Source: Paracoccaceae bacterium (GTDB taxonomy: Bacteria > Pseudomonadota > Alphaproteobacteria > Rhodobacterales > Rhodobacteraceae). Taken from it: a stretch of DNA of 20,661 bases. Shown here one piece after another: positions 6,472-13,225 of this stretch. Each line of letters begins with the position of its first letter. Position 1 is the first letter of the stretch. Below the pieces are notes generated by a model. The model made no database searches. It saw nothing but the letters and a program-made list of their open reading frames with translations, and was not told the DNA's origin. The stretch lies in contig JABSSB010000005.1 of the NCBI GenBank assembly GCA_013214715.1, forward strand, positions 5,865 to 26,525. Direction: 5' to 3'. Made by a program: the position numbers and the translations under genes.

Positions 6472-8868
6472 ATGAAATTCACCCTTTCCTGGCTGAAAGA
6501 GCACCTCGAGACCGAGGCAAGCCTTGATGACATCCTTTATGCCCTGACCGATCTGGGGCTTGAGGTCGAAGGCGTGGCGGATCCTGCCGCGATGCTGGGG
6601 AATTTTACCATCGGTAAGGTGACCCATGCCGAAAAGCACCCCGATGCGGACAAGCTGCGGGTCTGCAAAGTGGACACCGACGAGGGTGAGTTGCAGATCA
6701 TCTGCGGCGCGCCCAATGCCCGCGAAGGCATCACGGTCGTCGTGGCGAAGCCGGGCGTTTACGTGCCGGGCATCGACACCACCATCGGCGTTGGCAAAAT
6801 CCGGGGCGTTGAGAGCTTTGGCATGATGGCGTCCGAGCGTGAGCTGGAGCTGTCGGATGAGCATGACGGCATTATCGAGCTGCCCTCGGGCGAGGTGGGC
6901 GAAAAATTCTCGGACTGGCTGGCGGCCAATGATCCGGCCAAGGTCGACACCGTGATCGAGATTGCGATCACTCCGAACCGGCAGGATGCGCTGGGCGTGC
7001 GCGGGATTGCGCGCGACCTGGCGGCACGCGGACTGGGTGTGCTGAAGCCGCAAGAGATTGCGCCGGTTGCTGGCAGCTTCCCTTGCCCGGTCCCAGTCAC
7101 GATTGACGAAGATACGCTGGATGGCTGCCCGCTCTTTGCAGGCCGCGTGATCCGCGGAGTCAAGAACGGCCCCTCGCCGCAATGGCTGCAAGATCGCCTG
7201 AAGGCGATCGGGCTGCGGCCGATCTCGGCGCTGGTGGATGTGACCAACTTCTTCACCTTTGACCAGAACCGCCCATTGCACGTTTTTGACGTGGACAAGA
7301 TGACCGGCGGGCTGCGGGTGCATCGCGCCAAGGGTGGCGAGCAGATCACCGCGCTGGATGACAAGGACTATGTCTTGCAGCCGGGGATGATGGTGATCTC
7401 GGATGATCGCGAACCCGAAAGCATTGCCGGTATCATGGGTGGCGCGGCCTCGGGCTGCACGGAGGAGACAACGACCGTCTTTCTGGAAAGCGCCTACTGG
7501 AACCATATCCAGATCGCGCTGACCGGCCGGGCGCTGAAGATCAATTCGGATGCGCGCTATCGCTTTGAACGCGGGGTGGACCCGGACTTCACCTTGCCGG
7601 GGCTGGAAGCGGCAACGCAGATGATCCTGGACCTGTGCGGCGGTGAGGTATCGGAGGTCGTGGTGGCCGGAGCGGTGCCGGATCATGCCCGCGCCTATCG
7701 ACTGGATACCGACCGGGTGCAAAGCCTTGTCGGCATGGAGATCGCGCCAGACACCCAGCGGGCTACGCTTGAGGCGCTGGGTTTTGTCCTCGATGGGGAC
7801 ATGGCGCAGGTCCCAAGCTGGCGCCCGGATGTGCAGGGCGAGGCTGATCTGGTCGAGGAAGTTGCGCGAATTGCGTCGCTGACCGGGCTAAAAGGCAAGC
7901 CATTGCCACGTCTGAGTGATGGCGTGCCAAAAGCCGTCATGACCCCGATGCAGCGCCGGATCGCTTTGGCGCGCCGCTCGGCTGCGGCGTTGGGCTATAA
8001 TGAATGCGTCAGCTATTCCTTCATCGATCAGCCCTCGGCGGCGCTGTTTGGCGGCGGGACGCTGGCGACGCAGCTGGAAAATCCGATCAGCTCGGAAATG
8101 AGCCATATGCGCCCCGATCTGCTGCCGGGTCTGTTGCAGGCGGCGGCGCGCAATCAAGCGCGCGGCTTTGCCGATCTGGCGCTGTTTGAGGCCGGACCGG
8201 TCTTTTCCGGCGGTGAACCGGGTGAAGAGGCCATGGCCATCACCGGCCTGTTGGTGGGCCGCACCGCTGCGAAAGAGGTGCACAAGACCGCCCGCGCAGT
8301 GGATGTCTATGACGTGAAAGCCGATGCCGAGTCTGTGCTGGCCGCGATGGGTGCGCCTGCCAAGGTGCAAATCCTGCGCGGCGGCGAAACCTGGTGGCAT
8401 CCGGGGCGTCATGGCCGCATCTGCCTTGGCCCCAAAAAGGTGCTGGGCACGTTTGGGGAAATTCACCCCCGCGTGCTGGAGGCAATGGATGTCAAAGGCC
8501 CTGCAATGGCCTTCACGCTCTGGCCCGAAGCGATCCCGATGCCGCGCAAGTCCAGCGCCACGCGACCGGCTTTGGTGCTGCAGGATCTGCAGGCGGTGGA
8601 GCGGGATTTCGCCTTTGTCGTGGATGCCGATGTCGAGGCGCTGACGCTGGTGAACGCAGCGGCGGGGGCCGACAAAGCCCTGATCGACGAGGTGCGGGTC
8701 TTTGATGAATTCATCGGCGGTAGCCTGGGCGAGGGCCGCAAATCCATCGCGGTGACCGTACGGTTGCAGCCGGTCGAGAAGACGCTGAAAGATGACGAGA
8801 TCGAGGCCGTGGCCGCGAAGATCGTCGAGAAGGTCACCAAGGCCACAGGCGGCACCTTGCGCGGTTAA
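6472..8868 (+). CDS. pheT: phenylalanyl-tRNA synthetase beta subunit
   Basis: Partner of PheS in the alpha2-beta2 synthetase; this subunit binds tRNA and edits mischarged tyrosine. The 798 residues equal the usual bacterial length. An N-terminal stretch (MKFTLSWLKEHLE) leads to the EMAP-type tRNA-binding domain (GKVTHAEKHPDADKLRVCKV, about 48-67). The B3/B4 editing region contains GVRGIARDLA and ISALVDVTNFFTFDQNRPLH, and is followed by SDARYRFERGVDP near 360 and the B5 domain (about 400-475). The catalytic-like domain carries NPISSEMSHMRPDLLPGLL, and a C-terminal ferredoxin-fold anticodon-binding domain (about 705-797) includes VERDFAFVVDADV. It is separated from pheS by other genes, so its own promoter must lie in 6194-6471 or it depends on readthrough. 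A strong terminator follows. Confidence 0.98.
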   Translation: MKFTLSWLKEHLETEASLDDILYALTDLGLEVEGVADPAAMLGNFTIGKVTHAEKHPDADKLRVCKVDTDEGELQIICGAPNAREGITVVVAKPGVYVPGIDTTIGVGKIRGVESFGMMASERELELSDEHDGIIELPSGEVGEKFSDWLAANDPAKVDTVIEIAITPNRQDALGVRGIARDLAARGLGVLKPQEIAPVAGSFPCPVPVTIDEDTLDGCPLFAGRVIRGVKNGPSPQWLQDRLKAIGLRPISALVDVTNFFTFDQNRPLHVFDVDKMTGGLRVHRAKGGEQITALDDKDYVLQPGMMVISDDREPESIAGIMGGAASGCTEETTTVFLESAYWNHIQIALTGRALKINSDARYRFERGVDPDFTLPGLEAATQMILDLCGGEVSEVVVAGAVPDHARAYRLDTDRVQSLVGMEIAPDTQRATLEALGFVLDGDMAQVPSWRPDVQGEADLVEEVARIASLTGLKGKPLPRLSDGVPKAVMTPMQRRIALARRSAAALGYNECVSYSFIDQPSAALFGGGTLATQLENPISSEMSHMRPDLLPGLLQAAARNQARGFADLALFEAGPVFSGGEPGEEAMAITGLLVGRTAAKEVHKTARAVDVYDVKADAESVLAAMGAPAKVQILRGGETWWHPGRHGRICLGPKKVLGTFGEIHPRVLEAMDVKGPAMAFTLWPEAIPMPRKSSATRPALVLQDLQAVERDFAFVVDADVEALTLVNAAAGADKALIDEVRVFDEFIGGSLGEGRKSIAVTVRLQPVEKTLKDDEIEAVAAKIVEKVTKATGGTLRG

Positions 8869-8889
8869 GGTCGTATAGGGGTATTTGGA

Positions 8890-8936
8890 AAGCAAAGAAC
8901 GGGTAGGGTGCTTGGCGTCCTACCCGTTTTGCTTTT
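8890..8936 (+). terminator. rho-independent terminator after pheT
   Basis: AACGGGTAGG (8898-8907) pairs perfectly with CCTACCCGTT (8919-8928) across an 11-base loop and is followed by TTGCTTTT. AAAGCAA upstream can extend the stem with TTGCTTT after a two-base bulge. It begins about 20 bases after the pheT stop and ends only about 12 bases before the next start codon. Confidence 0.85.
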
Positions 8937-8948
8937 AGACTCCGGGAC

Positions 8949-9599
8949 ATGGCCGAAACCGACCTTTATCCTCCGATCAAGCAATTCCTGCAGGCGCAGG
9001 GCTATGAGGTGAAGGGAGAGATTGGCGCGGTCGATGTCATGGCCTGCCGCGGCGATGAGGAGCCGGTCATTGTCGAGTTGAAGACAGGGTTTTCGCTGGC
9101 GCTGTTTCACCAGGCAATTGCGCGGCAATCAGTGACAGATGCGGTTTATGTTGCGGTCCCGCGTGGGCAGGGGCGGCGTTTTCTCGCGGCGTTGAAATCC
9201 AATCTGTCGCTGGCGCGGCGGTTGGGGCTGGGCGTGTTGACAGTGCGTCTTTCGGACGGGTTTGTAGAGGCGCATCTGGACCCCGCGCCGTTCCAACCCC
9301 GCAAGTCGACACCACGCAAGGCGCGTTTGTTGCGCGAATTTGCGCGGCGGGTGGGGGATCCAAATGCAGGCGGGTCAACCCGTGTGCCGATGATGACCGC
9401 CTATCGGCAGGATGCGCTCCGCTGTGCGGCGCATTTGCGCGCGTGCGGCCCCAGCCGCGGAGCCGACGTCGCCAAAGCCACCGGCGTCGAAAAGGCCACG
9501 CAAATGATGGCGGCGGATCATTATGGATGGTTCGAAAGGGTTGACCGAGGCGTTTATGCGCTGACCCCAAAAGGGGTTGAGGAGACCATCTCAGGCTGA
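8949..9599 (+). CDS. DUF2161 family protein, PD-(D/E)XK-like phosphodiesterase
   Basis: Predicted 216-aa protein. The N-terminal half has the layout of a PD-(D/E)XK nuclease core: an early acidic helix (ETDLYPPIKQFLQAQGYEV), then GAVDVMA with Asp29, and VIVELKTGFS with Glu43-x-Lys45, followed by a helix FHQAIARQSV. The C-terminal part (RQDALRCAAHLRACGPSRGA and AKATGVEKATQMMAADHYGW) looks like a winged-helix module. This is the DUF2161 arrangement common in Rhodobacterales; the biological substrate is unknown. The start codon has only a weak GGGA ahead of it and sits directly behind the pheT terminator. The 3' end overlaps the convergent LysR gene by 9 bases. Confidence 0.85.
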   Translation: MAETDLYPPIKQFLQAQGYEVKGEIGAVDVMACRGDEEPVIVELKTGFSLALFHQAIARQSVTDAVYVAVPRGQGRRFLAALKSNLSLARRLGLGVLTVRLSDGFVEAHLDPAPFQPRKSTPRKARLLREFARRVGDPNAGGSTRVPMMTAYRQDALRCAAHLRACGPSRGADVAKATGVEKATQMMAADHYGWFERVDRGVYALTPKGVEETISG

Positions 9600-10490
9600 C
9601 GGCTGTGCCGCCAGCAGCGCATCACGTAGATGATCGAAAACCAGCCGTATGCGCGCCGCCTGACTGACTTCACGATGCGCCGTGAGCCATATCGGGAAGC
9701 TGACAGGCGGATGACCGGGAAACAACTGCACCAGATCGGGCAGGGCCTGCGCAACCATGTCCGACATGATCACGATGCCTAACCCGGCCCGCGCAAAAGA
9801 CAGTGCTGTGAGGGTGCTTTGGCTGATCACCCGGAATTGGGCGGTCGAGACCGGCATCCCGGCTTCGGTGAGGGCGCGCGCGATCAGGTCGGTGTCCCCG
9901 AGGCTGATCAGGTCATGTCCGGCCAGATCACGCGGCTCGTCAGGGCAGCCGCGCCGCTCAAGATAGCGCCGCGCGGCATATAGATGGGCGCTGCCATCGC
10001 CAATGGATCGGGCGATGAGCTCTGGTTCGGTGGGGCGGACATGGCGGATGGCAATGTCCGCCTCGCGCCGTAAGAGGTCAGACAGGTCATTGGTGGCCAG
10101 CACTTCAATTTCCAACCGGGGCGCAATTTCTTGCAACTCGGTGATCACGGGGGGCAGCAGATGGGCGCAGAGCACATCGCTGGCGCTGATGCGCACCCGG
10201 CCTTCTATCTTTTGGGACTGGCCCGAGGCGCGTAGGGCAAAGCGGGTGGCGGCGGCGCCCATCCCGGTGCAATCCTCCAGCAGGGTGCGCCCGGTTTCGG
10301 TCAGAACAAGGCCGCGCCCAACCCGTTCGAACAGCGCGATCTGCAGGTGCTCTTCCAGAGCCGCGACCTGCCGGCTGAGCGTCGGTTGCGTCAGTCCAAG
10401 CTGACGCGCCGCGGCAGACAGGGAGCCGGTCTGCGCAGTGGTGATGAAGGCGCGCAGCTGGTTCCAGTCCGGGTCGGGGGGGTAATTCAT
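9591..10490 (-). CDS. LysR-family transcriptional regulator
   Basis: Predicted 299-aa regulator. The N-terminal winged helix-turn-helix (about 9-68) contains LRAFITTAQTGSLSAAARQL and LTQPTLSRQVAALEEHL, the LysR signature. The rest is the periplasmic-binding-protein-like effector domain (GRVRISASDVLCAHLLPP to the end). The inducer is unknown. It is divergent from the methyltransferase gene, the usual arrangement for a LysR protein that controls its neighbour and itself. No Shine-Dalgarno precedes the ATG at 10490; the candidate promoter places the transcript start at or next to the ATG. A run of seven C (complement of 10476-10482) just inside the gene is prone to length error. In the adjacent frame the overlapping start MYTYMYELPPRP would become LysR-like if one base were missing. 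Confidence 0.92.
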   Translation of the reverse strand: MNYPPDPDWNQLRAFITTAQTGSLSAAARQLGLTQPTLSRQVAALEEHLQIALFERVGRGLVLTETGRTLLEDCTGMGAAATRFALRASGQSQKIEGRVRISASDVLCAHLLPPVITELQEIAPRLEIEVLATNDLSDLLRREADIAIRHVRPTEPELIARSIGDGSAHLYAARRYLERRGCPDEPRDLAGHDLISLGDTDLIARALTEAGMPVSTAQFRVISQSTLTALSFARAGLGIVIMSDMVAQALPDLVQLFPGHPPVSFPIWLTAHREVSQAARIRLVFDHLRDALLAAQPSA

Positions 10491-10507
10491 ACATATATGT
10501 ATACATA
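10489..10507. promoter_or_regulatory. two overlapping perfect palindromes at the LysR start
   Basis: ATACATATATGTAT (10489-10502) and TATGTATACATA (10496-10507) are each identical to their own reverse complement and share seven bases. They cover the -10 region and start codon of the LysR gene in an A+T stretch that contrasts with the surrounding DNA. They may be a binding site, or simply a consequence of a TATA-like -10 region. Confidence 0.4.
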
Positions 10508-10525
10508 TTTTGCGAATTTCCGCAA
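10498..10525 (-). promoter_or_regulatory. candidate promoter of the LysR gene
   Basis: On the minus strand TTGCGG (complement of 10520-10525) and TATACA (complement of 10498-10503) are 16 bases apart, a plausible sigma-70 pair. The start codon follows 7 bases after the -10 hexamer, which would give a leaderless or nearly leaderless message. This agrees with the missing ribosome binding site. Confidence 0.45.
10510..10525. promoter_or_regulatory. candidate LysR operator TTGCG-N6-CGCAA
   Basis: A 16-bp dyad with 5-bp perfect arms lies in the 86-base gap between the LysR gene and the methyltransferase. Its right arm is the -35 element of the LysR promoter, so binding would block self-expression. 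The dyad also directly abuts the -35 element of the divergent methyltransferase promoter, where LysR activators usually sit. Binding has not been shown. Confidence 0.4.
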
Positions 10526-10553
10526 TTCACCTTGGTTTTCGTATGCGTATGAT
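10526..10553 (+). promoter_or_regulatory. candidate promoter of the methyltransferase gene
   Basis: TTCACC (10526-10531) and TATGAT (10548-10553) are separated by 16 bases. The -10 matches five of six consensus positions and the -35 four of six. Transcription would start near 10560, just before AAAGGAGA and the start codon. Confidence 0.4.
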
Positions 10554-10576
10554 GCACCGCAAAGGAGAGTTTTGTG

Positions 10577-11215
10577 ATGCGCCAATATGCTGACAGTGCC
10601 GCGTTCTGGACGCGGAAGTCGAAATCTTATGCCAAGTCGAATGTGCGCGACCCGGATGCTTATGAACATACGCTGGCCGAAACCCGTGCAGCGTTGCGGC
10701 CCGAGGATCGCGTGTTGGAACTGGGCTGCGGTACGGGCACCACTGCTCTGCGTCTTGCGGATGCGGCCGGGTCTTATCTGGCTGCGGATATCTCGGACGG
10801 GATGATCGAGATTGCGAGAGGCAAGGCAGCCCAGTCGGGTGCGGATGTGCAGTTTGCAGTCAGCGATACGGCGCAAGCGCCTGATGGCCCGTTTGACAAG
10901 GTGCTGGCCTTCAACCTGCTGCATCTTCTCCCGGATCTGGAGAGCGCATTGCAGGATATCCATGCGCGATTGGCCCCGGGCGGGGTGATGATTTCCAAAA
11001 CCGTTTGCGCACCGGATGGGCGGGCGTCCGTGTTTTTTCGGGTGATGATGGGGCTGTTGCCCCTGTTGCAGCGGGTCGGGCAGGCGCCGTTCGTGTCGAT
11101 TCGCCCAGTGGCCGAGTTGGAGGCGATGATCCGTGCTGCCGGGTTCGACATTGAGCGGTCGGAAAACCACAATGAAGGTCCGCCCAGCCGGTTTATCGTA
11201 GCCCGCAAGCCGTGA
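10577..11215 (+). CDS. class I SAM-dependent methyltransferase
   Basis: Predicted 212-aa soluble enzyme. Motif I is VLELGCGTGTT at about 46-56. The acidic loop after strand 2 is YLAADISDGMIEIA, motif post-I to II follows as DKVLAFNLLHLLPD, and LAPGGVMISKT is motif III. The type 11/25 methyltransferase fold transfers a methyl group from S-adenosylmethionine to a small molecule or quinone-like acceptor that cannot be identified here. AAAGGAGA at 10561 precedes the start. ATG at 10577 was preferred to the immediately preceding in-frame GTG because of spacing and codon preference. It is divergent from the LysR gene and 60 bases upstream of ytoQ, so it is probably the main target of that regulator. 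Confidence 0.9.
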   Translation: MRQYADSAAFWTRKSKSYAKSNVRDPDAYEHTLAETRAALRPEDRVLELGCGTGTTALRLADAAGSYLAADISDGMIEIARGKAAQSGADVQFAVSDTAQAPDGPFDKVLAFNLLHLLPDLESALQDIHARLAPGGVMISKTVCAPDGRASVFFRVMMGLLPLLQRVGQAPFVSIRPVAELEAMIRAAGFDIERSENHNEGPPSRFIVARKP

Positions 11216-11275
11216 TCCCTTGCGCAGGCGCGCATGGGCGTTACCTCTGAGCCGCAGAAGCGAGGGAGAGATCAG

Positions 11276-11725
11276 ATGGGATTGAATGTTTATCTGTCCG
11301 GCGAGATTCACACCGACTGGCGCGAGCGGATTATCGCAGGCGCAGAGGGGCTGGATGTGGTGTTTTCGGCCCCGGTCACAGATCACGCGGCCAGTGATGA
11401 TTGCGGCGTGGCGATCCTGGGCGCAGAGGACAACAAATATTGGCATGACCATAAGGGGGCGATGATGAACGCGATCCGCACCCGCACAGGTCTGGCCGAG
11501 GCGGATGTGGTCGTTGTGCGCTTTGGTGAGAAATACCGCCAGTGGAACGCGGCCTTTGATGCAGGCTATGCGGCGGCTTTGGGCAAATCGCTGATCATCC
11601 TGCAAATGCCGGAACATGATCATGCGCTGAAAGAGGTCGACGCCGCAGCACTGGCCGTCGCGCGGGAGCCGGAGCAGGTGGTGGAGATCCTGCGCTATGT
11701 GCTGACTGGGGCGTTGCCGGGATAA
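11276..11725 (+). CDS. ytoQ: YtoQ family protein
   Basis: Predicted 149-aa protein matching the YtoQ family over its whole length: VYLSGEIHTDWRERI at the front, then APVTDHAASDDCG, ADVVVVRFGEKYRQWNAAFD and AGYAAALGKSLIIL. The fold is related to nucleoside 2-deoxyribosyltransferases (a Rossmann-like domain with a catalytic acidic residue), but YtoQ has no established reaction. The ATG at 11276 follows GGGAGAG at a good distance; an earlier ATG at 11234 would add a basic tail with no site of its own. It is likely cotranscribed with the methyltransferase. A GC-rich hairpin follows within 7 bases. Confidence 0.85.
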   Translation: MGLNVYLSGEIHTDWRERIIAGAEGLDVVFSAPVTDHAASDDCGVAILGAEDNKYWHDHKGAMMNAIRTRTGLAEADVVVVRFGEKYRQWNAAFDAGYAAALGKSLIILQMPEHDHALKEVDAAALAVAREPEQVVEILRYVLTGALPG

Positions 11726-12209
11726 GGGGACGGCGGGGTGAACCCCGCCCTACGCAGGATCGCAGCTGGCATTCGTAGAATTGCGGCAGATGCGCCAGAT
11801 AGGGCGTATCGTCGTGATAGGGTGCGACCTCAACGAAGCCCAATGACTTGCATGGGCTGATCGCTTCGTAAAGCGAGGGTCCGGTATCCAGCCGGGCAAG
11901 CGTTTTGCCATCCTTGCGCGCCTGATCCATCAGGGCCAGCGTGATGGCCTTGCTCAGACCCGGACCGCAGGCGGATTTGCTGACGAAAATGCGCTGCAAC
12001 GCGACCGCTTCAGCGGATTGCGTCCGCATCATCCCGCACCCGACCGCCGTATCGCCGGTCCAGGCGATCAACAGTTCTCCATCCGGACGGGCGTGGATCT
12101 GCGCATACCCGGCCACCAGCGCGTCGGCCTTGTCAGGATGGTATTTCTGCAGCACGGCGTCTGCGTTTTCGGGGTCGCGGGTGACCATGTCTTCGATATG
12201 GGCGGGCAT
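11595..12209 (-). CDS. GNAT-family N-acetyltransferase, probably damaged at both ends
   Basis: The open reading from ATG 12209 gives 204 aa. The acetyl-CoA binding core is present: VALQRIFVSKSACGPGLSKA, followed by the family's terminal helix and strand (LYEAISPCKSLGFVEVAPYH). GNAT homology also extends upstream of this ATG in the same frame as VELRRARFPQDAAVLAYL, the first strand and helix of the fold, but no ATG, GTG or TTG exists before a TGA at 12282-12284. A TTG with CAGAGGG ahead of it sits one frame away (12271), so a lost base in the G-run would explain this. At the other end the family pattern finishes at QFYECQL; the next codon is CGA, one change from TGA. The frame then runs 50-odd residues antisense into ytoQ. 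The gene may be a recent pseudogene. Confidence 0.6.
   Translation of the reverse strand: MPAHIEDMVTRDPENADAVLQKYHPDKADALVAGYAQIHARPDGELLIAWTGDTAVGCGMMRTQSAEAVALQRIFVSKSACGPGLSKAITLALMDQARKDGKTLARLDTGPSLYEAISPCKSLGFVEVAPYHDDTPYLAHLPQFYECQLRSCVGRGSPRRPLIPATPQSAHSAGSPPPAPAPARRPVLRRRPLSAHDHVPAFAG
11732..11749. terminator. hairpin after ytoQ
   Basis: GGCGGGGT (11732-11739) and ACCCCGCC (11742-11749) form an almost loopless perfect palindrome; the outermost loop bases would open to a tetraloop. It lies right behind the ytoQ stop. There is no T-run. The form (CGTAGGGCGGGGTTCACCCC on the minus strand) resembles short extragenic palindromes that recur in roseobacter genomes. Only one copy was noticed in this window. 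Confidence 0.5.
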
Positions 12210-12302
12210 CAGATAGGCCAGAACGGCCGCATCCTGCGGAAAGCGCGCGCGGCGCAGCTCGACCCTTGCAACCCTCTGAGATCAATACACCGCGCCCAGC
12301 CT

Positions 12303-12320
12303 GGCGCCGGGCGCGGCGCC
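12303..12320. terminator. GC-rich hairpin between GST and GNAT genes
   Basis: GGCGCCG (12303-12309) pairs with CGGCGCC (12314-12320) around a 4-base loop, immediately downstream of the glutathione S-transferase stop. There is no T-run in either direction, so it would be a weak or Rho-dependent stop. Confidence 0.4.
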
Positions 12321-12325
12321 TGTCA

Positions 12326-13027
12326 TCAGGTCGGGCGCGCGGGGGTGTTGCGACCCTTTTCAACCGCCGGGCGGGACATGAAACGCTCAAGATAGGCTTT
12401 GGTCGCGGTCAGATCATCCCATCCGACGACCTCCTTCGCACCATAGAAATCCAGCGCGCCCAGCCAGGGCGCGAGCGCGATATCAGCGATGGAATAGTCG
12501 CCCGCGATCCAGTCGCGGCCCGACAATTCGCTTTCAATCACACCCAGAAGGCGCTTGGCTTCGTTTATGTAACGCTGTTGCGGGCGGGGATCTTCGATCT
12601 CTGACCCGGCAAATTTGTAGAAAAACCCTAGCTGCCCGAACATCGGACCAACACCGCCCATCTGGAACATCAGCCATTGGATCACGCGGGCTTTATCGGA
12701 GGCGGTCGCGCCAATCAGCTGGCCGGTCTTTTCGGCCAGGTAAATCAGGATCGCGCCACTTTCGAACAGGCCAATGGGCGTGCCATTAGGGCCGTTGGGG
12801 TCGATGATCGCCGGGATCTTGTTGTTGGGGTTCAGCGACAGGAATTCCGGGCTTTTGACATCGGCATCGGCCAGCGTGACCAGATGTGGCTCATAGTCCA
12901 GGCCCATTTCTTCGAGCGCGATCGAGGCTTTGACCCCGTTCGGCGTGGGAAAGGCATAAAGCTGAATGATTTCGGGATTCTGGGCGGGCCATTTCTGCGT
13001 GATGGGAAAGGCGCTGAGATCTGCCAT
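12326..13027 (-). CDS. glutathione S-transferase, Nu-class-like
   Basis: Predicted 233-aa cytoplasmic enzyme with an N-terminal thioredoxin-fold domain (about 20-105) and a C-terminal helical domain (about 110-230). The motif FPTPNGVKASIALEE places Thr28 and Asn30 in the T-x-N arrangement of Nu-class enzymes such as YfcG and YghU, which bind glutathione and reduce disulfides rather than relying on Tyr or Cys. NNKIPAIIDP (cis-proline) and LFESGAILIYLAEKTG (glutathione gamma-glutamyl contact E-S) are present. The ATG at 13027 follows a strong AGGAGG five bases upstream. A further upstream ATG at 13045 would place that site inside the coding region. It is divergent from the muramidase gene. Confidence 0.92.
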   Translation of the reverse strand: MADLSAFPITQKWPAQNPEIIQLYAFPTPNGVKASIALEEMGLDYEPHLVTLADADVKSPEFLSLNPNNKIPAIIDPNGPNGTPIGLFESGAILIYLAEKTGQLIGATASDKARVIQWLMFQMGGVGPMFGQLGFFYKFAGSEIEDPRPQQRYINEAKRLLGVIESELSGRDWIAGDYSIADIALAPWLGALDFYGAKEVVGWDDLTATKAYLERFMSRPAVEKGRNTPARPT

Positions 13028-13225
13028 GGGGTCCTCCTGCGACAAGATGACTTCAACCTAGGGGCGCGAGGCCACGCTGACACCCCCCGGCTCTGTGCGA
13101 AAATGGCAGAAGGTCTGCGCGCTGGTGCAAAGGCGCAAGAAGCAACGGCACAGCCGAGGGTTGACTTAACGGGTGGACTATCGCGTTCTTGGCTCAGGAT
13201 CAGATGCAGATGGGGGAAACAGATC

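Noticed and set aside
6361..7722. Minus-strand open frame continuing opposite pheT
   Set aside because: High-GC antisense artefact; composition is arginine/histidine-rich and only the part below 6360, outside pheT, looks protein-like.
7888..8895. Minus-strand open frame of about 335 codons opposite the 3' half of pheT
   Set aside because: Antisense shadow with no start signal; it also runs through the pheT terminator region.
13162..13200. TTGACT as promoter -35 for the muramidase gene
   Set aside because: No acceptable -10 hexamer lies 16-18 bases downstream; the nearest TAT sequence is only 12 bases away.
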